A stretch of 64,000 nucleotides of DNA, taken from contig NZ_CP084222.1 of the NCBI RefSeq assembly GCF_020268605.1, positions 248,001 through 312,000 of the forward strand. Direction: 5' to 3'. Source of the DNA: Arsenophonus apicola. Lineage in GTDB: Bacteria > Pseudomonadota > Gammaproteobacteria > Enterobacterales > Enterobacteriaceae. The notes beneath the pieces are model-generated. The model saw only the letters and a list, made by a program, of their open reading frames with translations, was not told the origin of the DNA and did not search any database. A program made the position numbers and the translations under genes. How positions within the stretch are numbered: the first letter of the stretch is position 1; every line of letters starts with the position of its first letter. Positions 37,425 to 45,651 of this stretch are shown in pieces.

Positions 37425-39875
37425 ATGGCAAAAGATCCATATAAAGACCGAGAGGCAGAGAAATATCATTCACCAATTGCAAGTCGTGAATATATCTTAG
37501 AGGTATTAGCAAAATTTACCACGCCTGTGAGTCGACAGGAAATTGCCCGAATATTAAAGTTAACCAAAGAAGAAGAGTTAGAGGCCTTGCGGCGCCGTTT
37601 ACGTGCTATGGAACGTGATGGACAATTGGTATTTACTCGCCGCCAATGTTATGCCTTACCTGAACGTCTTGATTTACTCAAAGGTACTGTTATTGGCCAT
37701 CGTGATGGTTTTGGTTTTTTACGTGTAGAAGGTCAAAAAGAGGATTTTTACCTTTCTTTGGAAGAAATGAAAAAAGCGCTGCATGGGGATGTTGTGCTTG
37801 TCCAACCATTGGGCAAAGATCGGCGAGGACGTACAGAGGTTCGCATTGTTCGAGTACTCGTTCCACGCAATAATCATATTGTAGGACGTTATTTTTTAGA
37901 ATCTGGCATGGGATATGTAGTCCCTGATGATAGTCGTCTATCTTTTGATATTTTGATCCCTAAAGAACAGGTTAACGGTGCTAGGATGGGAAATGTGGTT
38001 GTCGTTGAGATGACAACCCGGCCAGCACGGCATACTCAGGCAGTAGGCAATATTGTCGAAGTATTAGGCGAAAGCATGGGTACTAACATGGCGGTAGAGA
38101 TTGCATTAAGAACCTATGAAATTCCTTATCGTTGGCCGCCACAAGTTGAGAAACAAGTTGCTGATTTGTCGGAACAGATCCCTGCGTCGGCAAAAAAAGG
38201 GCGAGTAGATTTATGCCATCTACCTTTAGTCACGATTGATGGTGAAGATGCCCGGGATTTTGATGATGCAGTTTATTGTATGCCGAAAGAAGACGGTGGT
38301 TGGTGCTTATGGGTCGCAATTGCAGATGTTAGTTATTATGTAAGGCCACAAACGGCGTTGGATAATGAAGCGGTTAGTCGAGGAAACTCAGTCTATTTTC
38401 CATCACGGGTGATCCCCATGTTGCCTGAAATTCTTTCTAATGGATTATGTTCATTAAACCCTGAAGTCGAAAGGCTTTGCATGGTATGTGAAATACAGTT
38501 ATCGCCGCAAGGACAAATTACCTCATCTAAATTCTATGAAGCGGTGATGCGTTCCCATGCCAGGTTGACTTATACCAAAGTCTGGAAAATTTTACAAGGT
38601 GATGAACAATTACGTCAACATTATCAAGATCTAGTGCCACATTTAGAACAACTTCATCAACTATATAAAGCGTTAGATAACGCGCGTGTGAAACGAGGGG
38701 CTATCTCCTTTGAATCTGAAGAAGCAAAATTTATTTTTAATGCAGAAAAACGCATTGAGCGGATAGAGCCGGTTGAACGGAATGATGCGCATAAATTAAT
38801 TGAAGAATGTATGATTTTAGCAAATATCGCTGCTGCACGTTTTGTTGAGCGGAATAAAGAACCTAGCTTGTACCGTGTCCATGATAGGCCCAAACAAGAG
38901 AGCATTGTAAACTTACGAACGGTATTTAGTGAATTGGGCTTAACATTACCAGGGGGTATGAAACCACAGCCGGCTGATTATGCTAAAATCATGGACGAAG
39001 TAGCTGAACGTCCGGATCATGAATTGCTGCAAACGATGATTTTGCGTTCAATGAAACAGGCTATTTATGATCCTGAAAATAGAGGACATTTTGGCTTAGC
39101 ATTGAAATCTTATGCCCATTTCACTTCACCGATTCGTCGTTATCCTGATTTAGCCCTACATCGTTCGATTAAATATCTTTTATCTTCACAACATGGAAAC
39201 AATCAACATCGTTCGACGCCAACCGGTGGTTGGCATGCTGATACCCATGAAATGTTGCAATTAGGTGAGCATTGTTCAATGACAGAACGGCGGGCTGATG
39301 AAGCAACGAGAGATGTTGCTGATTGGTTGAAATGTGATTTTATGCAAGATCAAGTTGGCAATGTATTTACTGGCATTATCACCAGTGTTACAGGTTTTGG
39401 CTTTTTTGTCCGTTTAAAAGATCTTTTTATTGATGGTCTAGTGCATGTCTCTTCACTGAATAATGATTACTATCGTTACGATAATGTAGGACAACGACTT
39501 ATTGGTGACTCTTCGGGCATGGTTTATCGTCTTGGTGATGAGGTTGAAATTAGTGTTGAAGCGGTACATATGGATGAACGCAAGATCGATTTCGCGTTGA
39601 TATCAACTTTACGTAAGGCGAAAAATCCAGGTAAGACAGCAAAAGAAAAAGCCAAAAAGCAATTTAAAAAAGCAATTTCAACTAATAGCCAACTAAATCA
39701 CAGCCAAGACAAAAATTTTGACCCCAATAGTGTATTGGTTAAACCTAATAAGAACGGCAGCAAGAACGCTAAAAAAGCAGATAAGAAAGGGAAAAAAATT
39801 TCTGATAAAAGCAAAAAAATTGCTGCAAAATTGAAAGTAAAAAAGGCACTCAAAAAAGCACAAAAAAAATCTTAG
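37425..39875 (+). CDS. rnr: Ribonuclease R
   Basis: RNase R is the 3'-5' exoribonuclease that degrades structured RNA and acts in trans-translation quality control. The protein is 816 residues (E. coli 813): an N-terminal winged helix (YILEVLAKFTTPVSRQEIA), cold-shock domains, an RNB domain with TIDGEDARDFDDAV (metal-binding aspartates), an S1 domain (GNVFTGIITSVTGFGFFV) and a Lys-rich C-terminal tail of about 80 residues. I prefer the second ATG of ATGATG, at 37425, because GGAGGT lies five bases before it. Confidence 0.98.
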   Translation: MAKDPYKDREAEKYHSPIASREYILEVLAKFTTPVSRQEIARILKLTKEEELEALRRRLRAMERDGQLVFTRRQCYALPERLDLLKGTVIGHRDGFGFLRVEGQKEDFYLSLEEMKKALHGDVVLVQPLGKDRRGRTEVRIVRVLVPRNNHIVGRYFLESGMGYVVPDDSRLSFDILIPKEQVNGARMGNVVVVEMTTRPARHTQAVGNIVEVLGESMGTNMAVEIALRTYEIPYRWPPQVEKQVADLSEQIPASAKKGRVDLCHLPLVTIDGEDARDFDDAVYCMPKEDGGWCLWVAIADVSYYVRPQTALDNEAVSRGNSVYFPSRVIPMLPEILSNGLCSLNPEVERLCMVCEIQLSPQGQITSSKFYEAVMRSHARLTYTKVWKILQGDEQLRQHYQDLVPHLEQLHQLYKALDNARVKRGAISFESEEAKFIFNAEKRIERIEPVERNDAHKLIEECMILANIAAARFVERNKEPSLYRVHDRPKQESIVNLRTVFSELGLTLPGGMKPQPADYAKIMDEVAERPDHELLQTMILRSMKQAIYDPENRGHFGLALKSYAHFTSPIRRYPDLALHRSIKYLLSSQHGNNQHRSTPTGGWHADTHEMLQLGEHCSMTERRADEATRDVADWLKCDFMQDQVGNVFTGIITSVTGFGFFVRLKDLFIDGLVHVSSLNNDYYRYDNVGQRLIGDSSGMVYRLGDEVEISVEAVHMDERKIDFALISTLRKAKNPGKTAKEKAKKQFKKAISTNSQLNHSQDKNFDPNSVLVKPNKNGSKNAKKADKKGKKISDKSKKIAAKLKVKKALKKAQKKS

Positions 39876-39949
39876 CTATTTTTATTAATGATCCTTTTCA
39901 TCGGCAATGGTTGACTATCTTTAACCGTTATTAACTAATCGATAAATTT

Positions 39950-40687
39950 ATGAGTGAAATTATTTATGGTATTCATGCAGTGCAAGCACTGCTGGAACGC
40001 GATCCTTCGCGTTTAAAACAAGTTTATGTACTCAAAGGGCGTGCAGATAAACGTTTATTGCCAATTATCCATCAACTTGAAAAGTTGGGCGTTATTATCC
40101 AGTTAGCTAATCGTCAATGGATGGATCGGCAGACAGAAAACGCTGTTCATCAGGGTATTATTGCTCAGGTAAAACCTGGACGGCAATATCAAGAAAGTGA
40201 TTTAGATATTATTATTTCTCAGGTGCAATCACCCTTTTTGCTTATATTGGATGGTATTACCGATCCACATAACCTAGGTGCTTGTTTACGTAGTGCAGAA
40301 GCCGCCAGTATTGATGCGGTTATTGTGCCAAAGGATAAATCTGCTCAGCTTAATGCTACCGCTAAAAAAGTTGCCTGTGGCGCAGCAGAGAGTATGCCAT
40401 TAATTCGGGTTACCAATCTTGCGCGGACATTACGTCAACTGCAGCAGCAGCATATCTGGATTGTTGGTACCGCAGGTGAAGCCGATCATACGCTATATGA
40501 CAGTAAATTAACCGGCGCTATTGCATTAGTGATGGGGGCAGAAGGTGAAGGTATGCGTCGATTAACAAGGGAACATTGTGATGAGCTGATTAGTATTCCA
40601 ATGGCAGGAGTGGTTTCGTCTTTAAATGTTTCTGTTGCGACGGGGGTTTGTTTATTTGAAGCAGTGCGTCAACGGCGTCGTCAGTGA
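39950..40687 (+). CDS. rlmB: 23S rRNA (guanosine-2'-O-)-methyltransferase RlmB
   Basis: RlmB methylates the ribose of G2251 in the 23S peptidyl-transferase loop. The 245-residue SPOUT protein (E. coli 243) has an L30e-like N-terminal substrate domain (IYGIHAVQALLERDP) and the knotted domain with LDGITDPHNLGACLRSAEAA, MGAEGEGMRRL and SIPMAGVVSSLNVSVATG. It lies downstream of rnr as in E. coli. Confidence 0.97.
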   Translation: MSEIIYGIHAVQALLERDPSRLKQVYVLKGRADKRLLPIIHQLEKLGVIIQLANRQWMDRQTENAVHQGIIAQVKPGRQYQESDLDIIISQVQSPFLLILDGITDPHNLGACLRSAEAASIDAVIVPKDKSAQLNATAKKVACGAAESMPLIRVTNLARTLRQLQQQHIWIVGTAGEADHTLYDSKLTGAIALVMGAEGEGMRRLTREHCDELISIPMAGVVSSLNVSVATGVCLFEAVRQRRRQ

Positions 40688-40835
40688 AAAAAATGAGATC
40701 ATTGATAATATTGCTCAGATTACAGTCCTCAATTCAATGTAGGATAGATGATGATTTAATCTAATGCTTGAGTTTTAACTAAAGGATAGGTATAGTTACG
40801 CGTCAATTTTTCAGCCGCAATTAAATAAGTTCCTT

Positions 40836-40896
40836 GCCTCCATGGGATGCGGTTGACCCTGACAGGAGGCTGATTAATCCGTAAGGAGCAAAACTC
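40836..40896 (+). promoter_or_regulatory. Structured leader of the rpsF operon (possible S6:S18 autoregulatory element)
   Basis: Just before rpsF, GCCTCC (40836-40841) can pair with GGAGGC (40865-40870), enclosing a shorter GGG/CCC hairpin; the ribosome site AAGGAG follows. rpsF leaders in many bacteria carry a structure bound by the S6:S18 complex for feedback control. The position fits and the sequence looks like the enterobacterial leader, but I did not align it to the covariance model. Confidence 0.5.
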
Positions 40897-41289
40897 ATGC
40901 GTCATTACGAAATCGTTTTTATGGTTCACCCGGACCAAAGCGAGCAAGTTGCAGGTATGATTGAGCGTTATAGTAGTTCTATTACCGAAGCGCAAGGTCA
41001 AATCCATCGCTTGGAAGACTGGGGTCGCCGTCAATTGGCTTATCCAATCAATAAATTGCACAAAGCACACTATGTTCTGATGAATGTTGAAGCGCCGCAA
41101 GAAGTGATTGATGAGTTAGAAACAAACTTCCGCTTCAATGATGCCGTTGTCCGCAGCATGATTATGCGTGTTAAGCATGCGGTTACTGAAGCTTCTCCAA
41201 TGGTTAAAGCCAAAGACGATCGTCGCAGTCGTGATTTGGTTGATGAAGACCTGGAAGGAATTGAGGGAGCTGAGGATTCTGAAGAGTAA
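40897..41289 (+). CDS. rpsF: 30S ribosomal protein S6
   Basis: S6 binds 16S rRNA as a heterodimer with S18 in the platform. The 130-residue protein begins MRHYEIVFMVHPDQSEQV as in E. coli, keeps LEDWGRRQLAYPINK and ends in an acidic Glu-rich tail, the stretch that is polyglutamylated by RimK in E. coli. It is the first gene of rpsF-priB-rpsR-rplI, with AAGGAG upstream. Confidence 0.99.
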   Translation: MRHYEIVFMVHPDQSEQVAGMIERYSSSITEAQGQIHRLEDWGRRQLAYPINKLHKAHYVLMNVEAPQEVIDELETNFRFNDAVVRSMIMRVKHAVTEASPMVKAKDDRRSRDLVDEDLEGIEGAEDSEE

Positions 41290-41297
41290 TTTTGGTT

Positions 41298-41847
<550 letters not shown>

Positions 41848-41885
41848 TTGGTATGGTCCATTAACGACTTAGAGAGGATAAGGTA

Positions 41886-42335
41886 ATGGAAATTATTCTA
41901 CTGGATAAAGTAGCAAACCTGGGTAGCCTGGGTGATAAAGTTGATGTTAAAGCGGGCTATGCTCGTAACTATTTAGTTCCTCAGCAAAAAGCTGTTCCTG
42001 CAACTAAAAAGAATGTTGAATTTTTTGAAGCACGTCGTGCCGAATTAGAGGCTAAATTAGCCGACGTTTTGGACACTGCAAAAGCGCGCGCCGAGAAAAT
42101 TAATTCATTAGCAACAGTAACCATCGCTTCTAAAGCTGGTGATGAAGGTAAACTGTTTGGTTCGATCGGGACTCGTGATATTGCTCAGGCAGTCACTGCT
42201 GCCGGTGCCGAGGTTGCGAAAAGCGAAGTTCGCTTACCAAATGGTGTATTACGTACTGTTGGTGAACACGAAGTTCATTTCCAAGTGCATAGTGATGTAT
42301 TTGCAAAACTGAATGTGAATATTATTGCTGAATAA
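41886..42335 (+). CDS. rplI: 50S ribosomal protein L9
   Basis: L9 has 149 residues, the E. coli length. The N-terminal rRNA-binding domain (MEIILLDKVANLGSLGDKV and GYARNYLVPQ) is joined by a long helix to a C-terminal domain containing GKLFGSIGTRDIAQA. It ends the operon before an intrinsic terminator. AGAGGATAAGG lies before the ATG. Confidence 0.99.
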   Translation: MEIILLDKVANLGSLGDKVDVKAGYARNYLVPQQKAVPATKKNVEFFEARRAELEAKLADVLDTAKARAEKINSLATVTIASKAGDEGKLFGSIGTRDIAQAVTAAGAEVAKSEVRLPNGVLRTVGEHEVHFQVHSDVFAKLNVNIIAE

Positions 42336-42361
42336 TTGCTTTCCGATTATTAAGCACAAAT

Positions 42362-42390
42362 AAAAACCCCAGCATTGGCTGGTGTTTTTA
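42362..42390 (+). terminator. Intrinsic terminator after rplI
   Basis: AAAAACCCCAGC pairs with GCTGGTGTTTTT with one mismatch; the core stem is CCAGC (42369-42373) with GCTGG (42378-42382), followed by TTTTT. Confidence 0.8.
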
Positions 42391-42733
42391 TTTCTATTTT
42401 TGCTGTTTAAATCAGCGCTGCGATCAATTAATCGTATAAAATTAACAACTTTACTTTAGTATATCTATTTCAGTTAAAGAAATTTTAGCTGGTTGTAGAT
42501 AATTTTAATTCATGCAACTGTCACTGTTAATCTATTATCATTTATAAATATTATTTTAGGAATAAAGCCTTTTTTTCAAATTAAAGGCCAATCTGTCGGT
42601 TTTTAGTATTATAAAATTAATGAATTGATATAAAATTATAATATTATTTTTAACTAAATTTATTTTATACGGTTATTTACCCGTTTATTTGTGACTGATA
42701 TTCTTTATTATTATTTAATAAATAGGTGCTGTT
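42391..42733. other. AT-rich spacer before fklB
   Basis: About 340 very AT-rich bases separate rplI and fklB. I see no ORF or RNA gene; it presumably contains the fklB promoter. In E. coli several genes (including ytfB) lie here. Confidence 0.6.
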
Positions 42734-43354
42734 ATGACAGATCAGGCATTTGATTCAATTGAAACTCAGGCAAGTTATGGTATTGGCCTTCAAGTTGGTC
42801 AACAGCTTTTAGAATCAGGCCTGGAAGGCATTCAGCCAGAAGCTTTACTTGCGGGCTTATGTGATGCATTACATAGTAAAACGCCGGTTGTTCCCATTCA
42901 AGCTCTGCATAGAGCATTACGTGAGATCCATGAGTGCGCGGAAGCGCAACGGCGTAAATTTCAGCAAGCGGCGGCAGTAGAGGGACAACAGTTTTTGGAT
43001 AACAACCAGCAACGTGAAGAAGTCAAGACGACAGAATCAGGATTACAATTTATTATATTAAAACAAGGTGAAGGACCGATCCCGGCTAAAGCAGATCGGG
43101 TTCGTGTTCATTATACTGGTCGGTTAATTGATGGTACGATTTTTGATTGCTCAAGAGAACGAGAACAACCAGCAGAATTCCCTGTTAACGGTGTTATTCC
43201 TGGCTGGATTGAAGCGTTGACATTGATGCCTATCGGATCAAAATGGGAACTTTTTATTCCGCATAATTTGGCTTATGGTGAACGTGGTGCTGGCGCCGCT
43301 ATTCCGCCTTTTAGCACGTTGATTTTCGAAGTTGAATTACTCGAGATTATATAA
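42734..43354 (+). CDS. fklB: FKBP-type peptidyl-prolyl isomerase FklB (FKBP22)
   Basis: This 206-residue protein equals E. coli FklB in length. The N-terminal dimerisation arm starts with SYGIGLQVGQQLLESGLEG and runs to about residue 100. The C-terminal FKBP domain has VRVHYTGRLIDGTIFDCS, NGVIPGWIEAL and LAYGERGAGAAIPPFSTL. There is no signal peptide, so it is cytosolic, unlike FkpA or Mip. cysQ follows directly; cycA, cpdB and others found between them in E. coli are absent. Confidence 0.96.
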   Translation: MTDQAFDSIETQASYGIGLQVGQQLLESGLEGIQPEALLAGLCDALHSKTPVVPIQALHRALREIHECAEAQRRKFQQAAAVEGQQFLDNNQQREEVKTTESGLQFIILKQGEGPIPAKADRVRVHYTGRLIDGTIFDCSREREQPAEFPVNGVIPGWIEALTLMPIGSKWELFIPHNLAYGERGAGAAIPPFSTLIFEVELLEII

Positions 43355-43437
43355 TTAAGTTTTACTTTTCATCGAATTAGTTGGTTGATAAACAAGCTAA
43401 TTCGATAAATAATCTATGCCGTTTTCCGAGATATATT

Positions 43438-44178
43438 ATGCTTGAGCAACTATGTGATTTGGCAAAAGAAGCGGGTAGAGCAATTATGACTATCTATGAA
43501 AGTGGACAACAGCTTTCTGTTAAGCATAAAAAAGATAGTTCACCGGTGACTGAAGCCGACCTCATTGCCCACCAAATTATTAAAACTGGATTGGCAAGAA
43601 TAACACCGCACATTCCGTTACTCTCTGAAGAAGCTCCTCCGGCTTGGCACGAGCGTTGTCATTGGGAGTGCTATTGGTTAGTGGATCCACTTGACGGAAC
43701 AAAAGAGTTTATTCAAAGGAATGGTGAATTTACCGTCAATATTGCTTTGATCAAATCTGGTTCTCCTGTTATGGGGATTATTTATGCGCCAGCAAAAAAT
43801 ATACTTTATGCTAGTGAGCAAGGTACAGCGTGGAAAATAGAAGAGGGTGTAAAACAATCACTTCATGTTGCTAATGGCTATCCCCCGCTGATTGTGATTA
43901 GCCGCTCTTATCAGGATAAAGAATTAATCGATTATTTAGCGCAAATGGGGCAGCATGAAGTTATGGAGATGGGTTCTTCATTAAAATTCTGCCTCATCGC
44001 TGAAGGTAAAGCACAGCTTTATCCGCGATTTGGACCCACTCATATCTGGGATACTGCTGCCGGACATGCGATCGCCCAGGCGGCAGGCGCTAAAGTGACA
44101 GATTGGTATGGTAGAACACTAAACTATTCTCTCAGAGAATCATTTATTAATCCGGGATTTAGAGTATCAATATTCTGA
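43438..44178 (+). CDS. cysQ: 3'(2'),5'-bisphosphate nucleotidase CysQ
   Basis: CysQ hydrolyses 3'-phosphoadenosine 5'-phosphate (PAP), the by-product of sulfate assimilation and of acyl-carrier-protein synthesis. With the ATG at 43438 it is 246 residues, as in E. coli; the longer frame from 43381 adds 19 atypical residues. The metal-binding motifs are SEEAPP, DPLDGTKEF and WDTAAGHAI, typical of the lithium-sensitive phosphatase family. Confidence 0.97.
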   Translation: MLEQLCDLAKEAGRAIMTIYESGQQLSVKHKKDSSPVTEADLIAHQIIKTGLARITPHIPLLSEEAPPAWHERCHWECYWLVDPLDGTKEFIQRNGEFTVNIALIKSGSPVMGIIYAPAKNILYASEQGTAWKIEEGVKQSLHVANGYPPLIVISRSYQDKELIDYLAQMGQHEVMEMGSSLKFCLIAEGKAQLYPRFGPTHIWDTAAGHAIAQAAGAKVTDWYGRTLNYSLRESFINPGFRVSIF

Positions 44179-44186
44179 TGGTTTAA

Positions 44187-44750
44187 TTAATTATTTTTTA
44201 ATTGTTCCTCAATCACTTTGATAACTTTGTTTGTCTCTTCAGATGTTAGTGCGCCATCTTTAGCAAATAATACGTTACCATTTTTATTTAATACGATGAT
44301 AGTAGAACTCTTGGGTTTTAGCTGCCAGGTTTTTTTAACTACACCATTATTATCAACAATGATTTGAGAAAACGGGAATTCACGCTTGCTGTCTTCAATA
44401 CTACTGCGGACAAAAAAACCGGTTCCAAGAATTGTATCATCAGTATTTATTATTGTCGTTGTCTGATATTTTTTCTGATCAAATTTCTTTTGTTTAATTG
44501 CCTCTATTAATGACTCATTGAGTTCTTTAGCGGAAAGACGCCCGGCAATATGTAGAATCGTTCTTACTTTGCCAACAAGTTCTTTGCTACTCCAATCTTG
44601 ATAAATCAATTTACCATTTTCGTTCAACAGAAGTTCACCTCGATCGGTAACAGTTACGGTAGGCACTGGCTTATTGACTTCTAATGTAGCAGTTAATGCA
44701 GAGATAGGGAGAATTAACAAAATTACTATTGCTATGATCTTTTTTAACAT
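44187..44750 (-). CDS. ytfJ: YtfJ family periplasmic protein
   Basis: The protein has a signal peptide (MLKKIIAIVILLILPISALTA) and a YtfJ domain, a thioredoxin/peroxiredoxin-like fold without a CxxC active site. Function is unknown. I prefer the ATG at 44750 (187 residues; E. coli 184) because AGGAG lies four bases before it, inside the longer frame that would start at 44762. It is convergent with cysQ and divergent from the ytfK side. Confidence 0.88.
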   Translation of the reverse strand: MLKKIIAIVILLILPISALTATLEVNKPVPTVTVTDRGELLLNENGKLIYQDWSSKELVGKVRTILHIAGRLSAKELNESLIEAIKQKKFDQKKYQTTTIINTDDTILGTGFFVRSSIEDSKREFPFSQIIVDNNGVVKKTWQLKPKSSTIIVLNKNGNVLFAKDGALTSEETNKVIKVIEEQLKNN

Positions 44751-44827
44751 AGTGCTCCTCATTAATTTTTTCTAAACTGATTATTGATGATTGTCATCGT
44801 TTATTAGCATAGTCAATCTTAAATATA

Positions 44828-45067
44828 ATGTCTTTGCTACAGAAAGCTGCTAAAGCACATACAACAAAAGTTGTTAAGACATCAAATGAAAAATATTGTA
44901 ATGATTATTCAAAGCTATTTTATCAGTTATCATGTTATGTAAAATCGTTAAATCTTATTGGAAAAGGAGAACTAAAGCTTGTCACGAGAGTCTATGACTA
45001 TAAAATGTGTCATGAATCACATTTTTGTGACTTCAAGATCAACAAAGTGGAGGAAAAAGTTGAATGA
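44828..45067 (+). CDS. Unrecognised 79-residue ORF overlapping ytfK
   Basis: I do not recognise this ORF. It encodes a basic, Lys-rich 79-residue peptide with three cysteines (two close together around residues 24-36 plus later Cys residues near the C-terminus) and no membrane segment. Its TGA overlaps the ytfK ATG by four bases (ATGA), the arrangement of translationally coupled genes. No convincing ribosome site precedes its ATG. It may be a lineage-specific small gene, a leader ORF for ytfK, or chance. Confidence 0.35.
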   Translation: MSLLQKAAKAHTTKVVKTSNEKYCNDYSKLFYQLSCYVKSLNLIGKGELKLVTRVYDYKMCHESHFCDFKINKVEEKVE

Positions 45068-45270
45068 AGATTTTTCACCGTTACAACCCACTGAAGATTG
45101 CGCGTTACGTCAAAATATTATTTCGTGGTCGATTGTATATCAAAGATATGGGAGTATTTGAATTTGACAAAGGAAAGATATTACCCCCTAGAATTAAAGA
45201 TAAGCGGCATTTCCACATAATGAATGAAATCAATAAAGAAGTCCTTATCCTCCAGACAGAAATAGGTTAA
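45064..45270 (+). CDS. ytfK: YtfK, SpoT-regulating stress protein (DUF1107)
   Basis: The 68-residue protein equals E. coli YtfK in length and reads MKIFHRYNPLKIARYVKILF followed by RGRLYIKDMGVFEFDKGKI, highly characteristic of the family. In E. coli, YtfK binds SpoT and shifts it toward (p)ppGpp synthesis in phosphate or fatty-acid starvation. GTGGAGG lies upstream of the ATG, inside the overlapping 79-residue ORF. ytfL and msrA, which follow in E. coli, are replaced by a peptidase and a nitrilase. Confidence 0.95.
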   Translation: MKIFHRYNPLKIARYVKILFRGRLYIKDMGVFEFDKGKILPPRIKDKRHFHIMNEINKEVLILQTEIG

Positions 45271-45651
45271 CCCGTCTGATAAATTGTGCGCCACATCCTC
45301 AGTGGCGCAAATAAAAATATCAACTCATCATGACCTAACTGGTTTTAATAAATAAGTTTTGCTATAGCTCGGATTAGCAAAAAATATTTTAACATACCTC
45401 CTCACTTTACTCGCTGCATGTTAGATTTGATGTTTACGTATGGCATTTCATTTTGTGACCGGTATTTGATAATTTGGTGTTGGCTATGCGAGCAGCGATG
45501 TTTTAATTACGATAAAGATTACAATTTTGTATAAAATTAAATTTAAGTGTACATTTTTGTTAAAAAATTGAAGTAGTATATACAACTTATCAGCTTATCA
45601 ACACTAGTTGATGGAACATATCAATCTCAAAGAAGAGAAAGGTTTTCTCCT
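45271..45651. other. Spacer between ytfK and the M13 peptidase gene
   Basis: This 381-base region has no ORF of interest. Near its start TGCGCCAC (45287-45294) and GTGGCGCA (45302-45309) form a strong eight-pair hairpin with a seven-base loop, a likely transcription end for ytfK although no T-run follows. The remainder is presumed promoter for the peptidase. Confidence 0.55.
45287..45309 (+). terminator. GC-rich hairpin after ytfK
   Basis: Perfect eight-pair stem TGCGCCAC/GTGGCGCA with loop ATCCTCA, 16 bases after the ytfK stop. The following bases are A-rich, so it is not a textbook intrinsic terminator; it may instead protect the 3' end. Confidence 0.45.
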
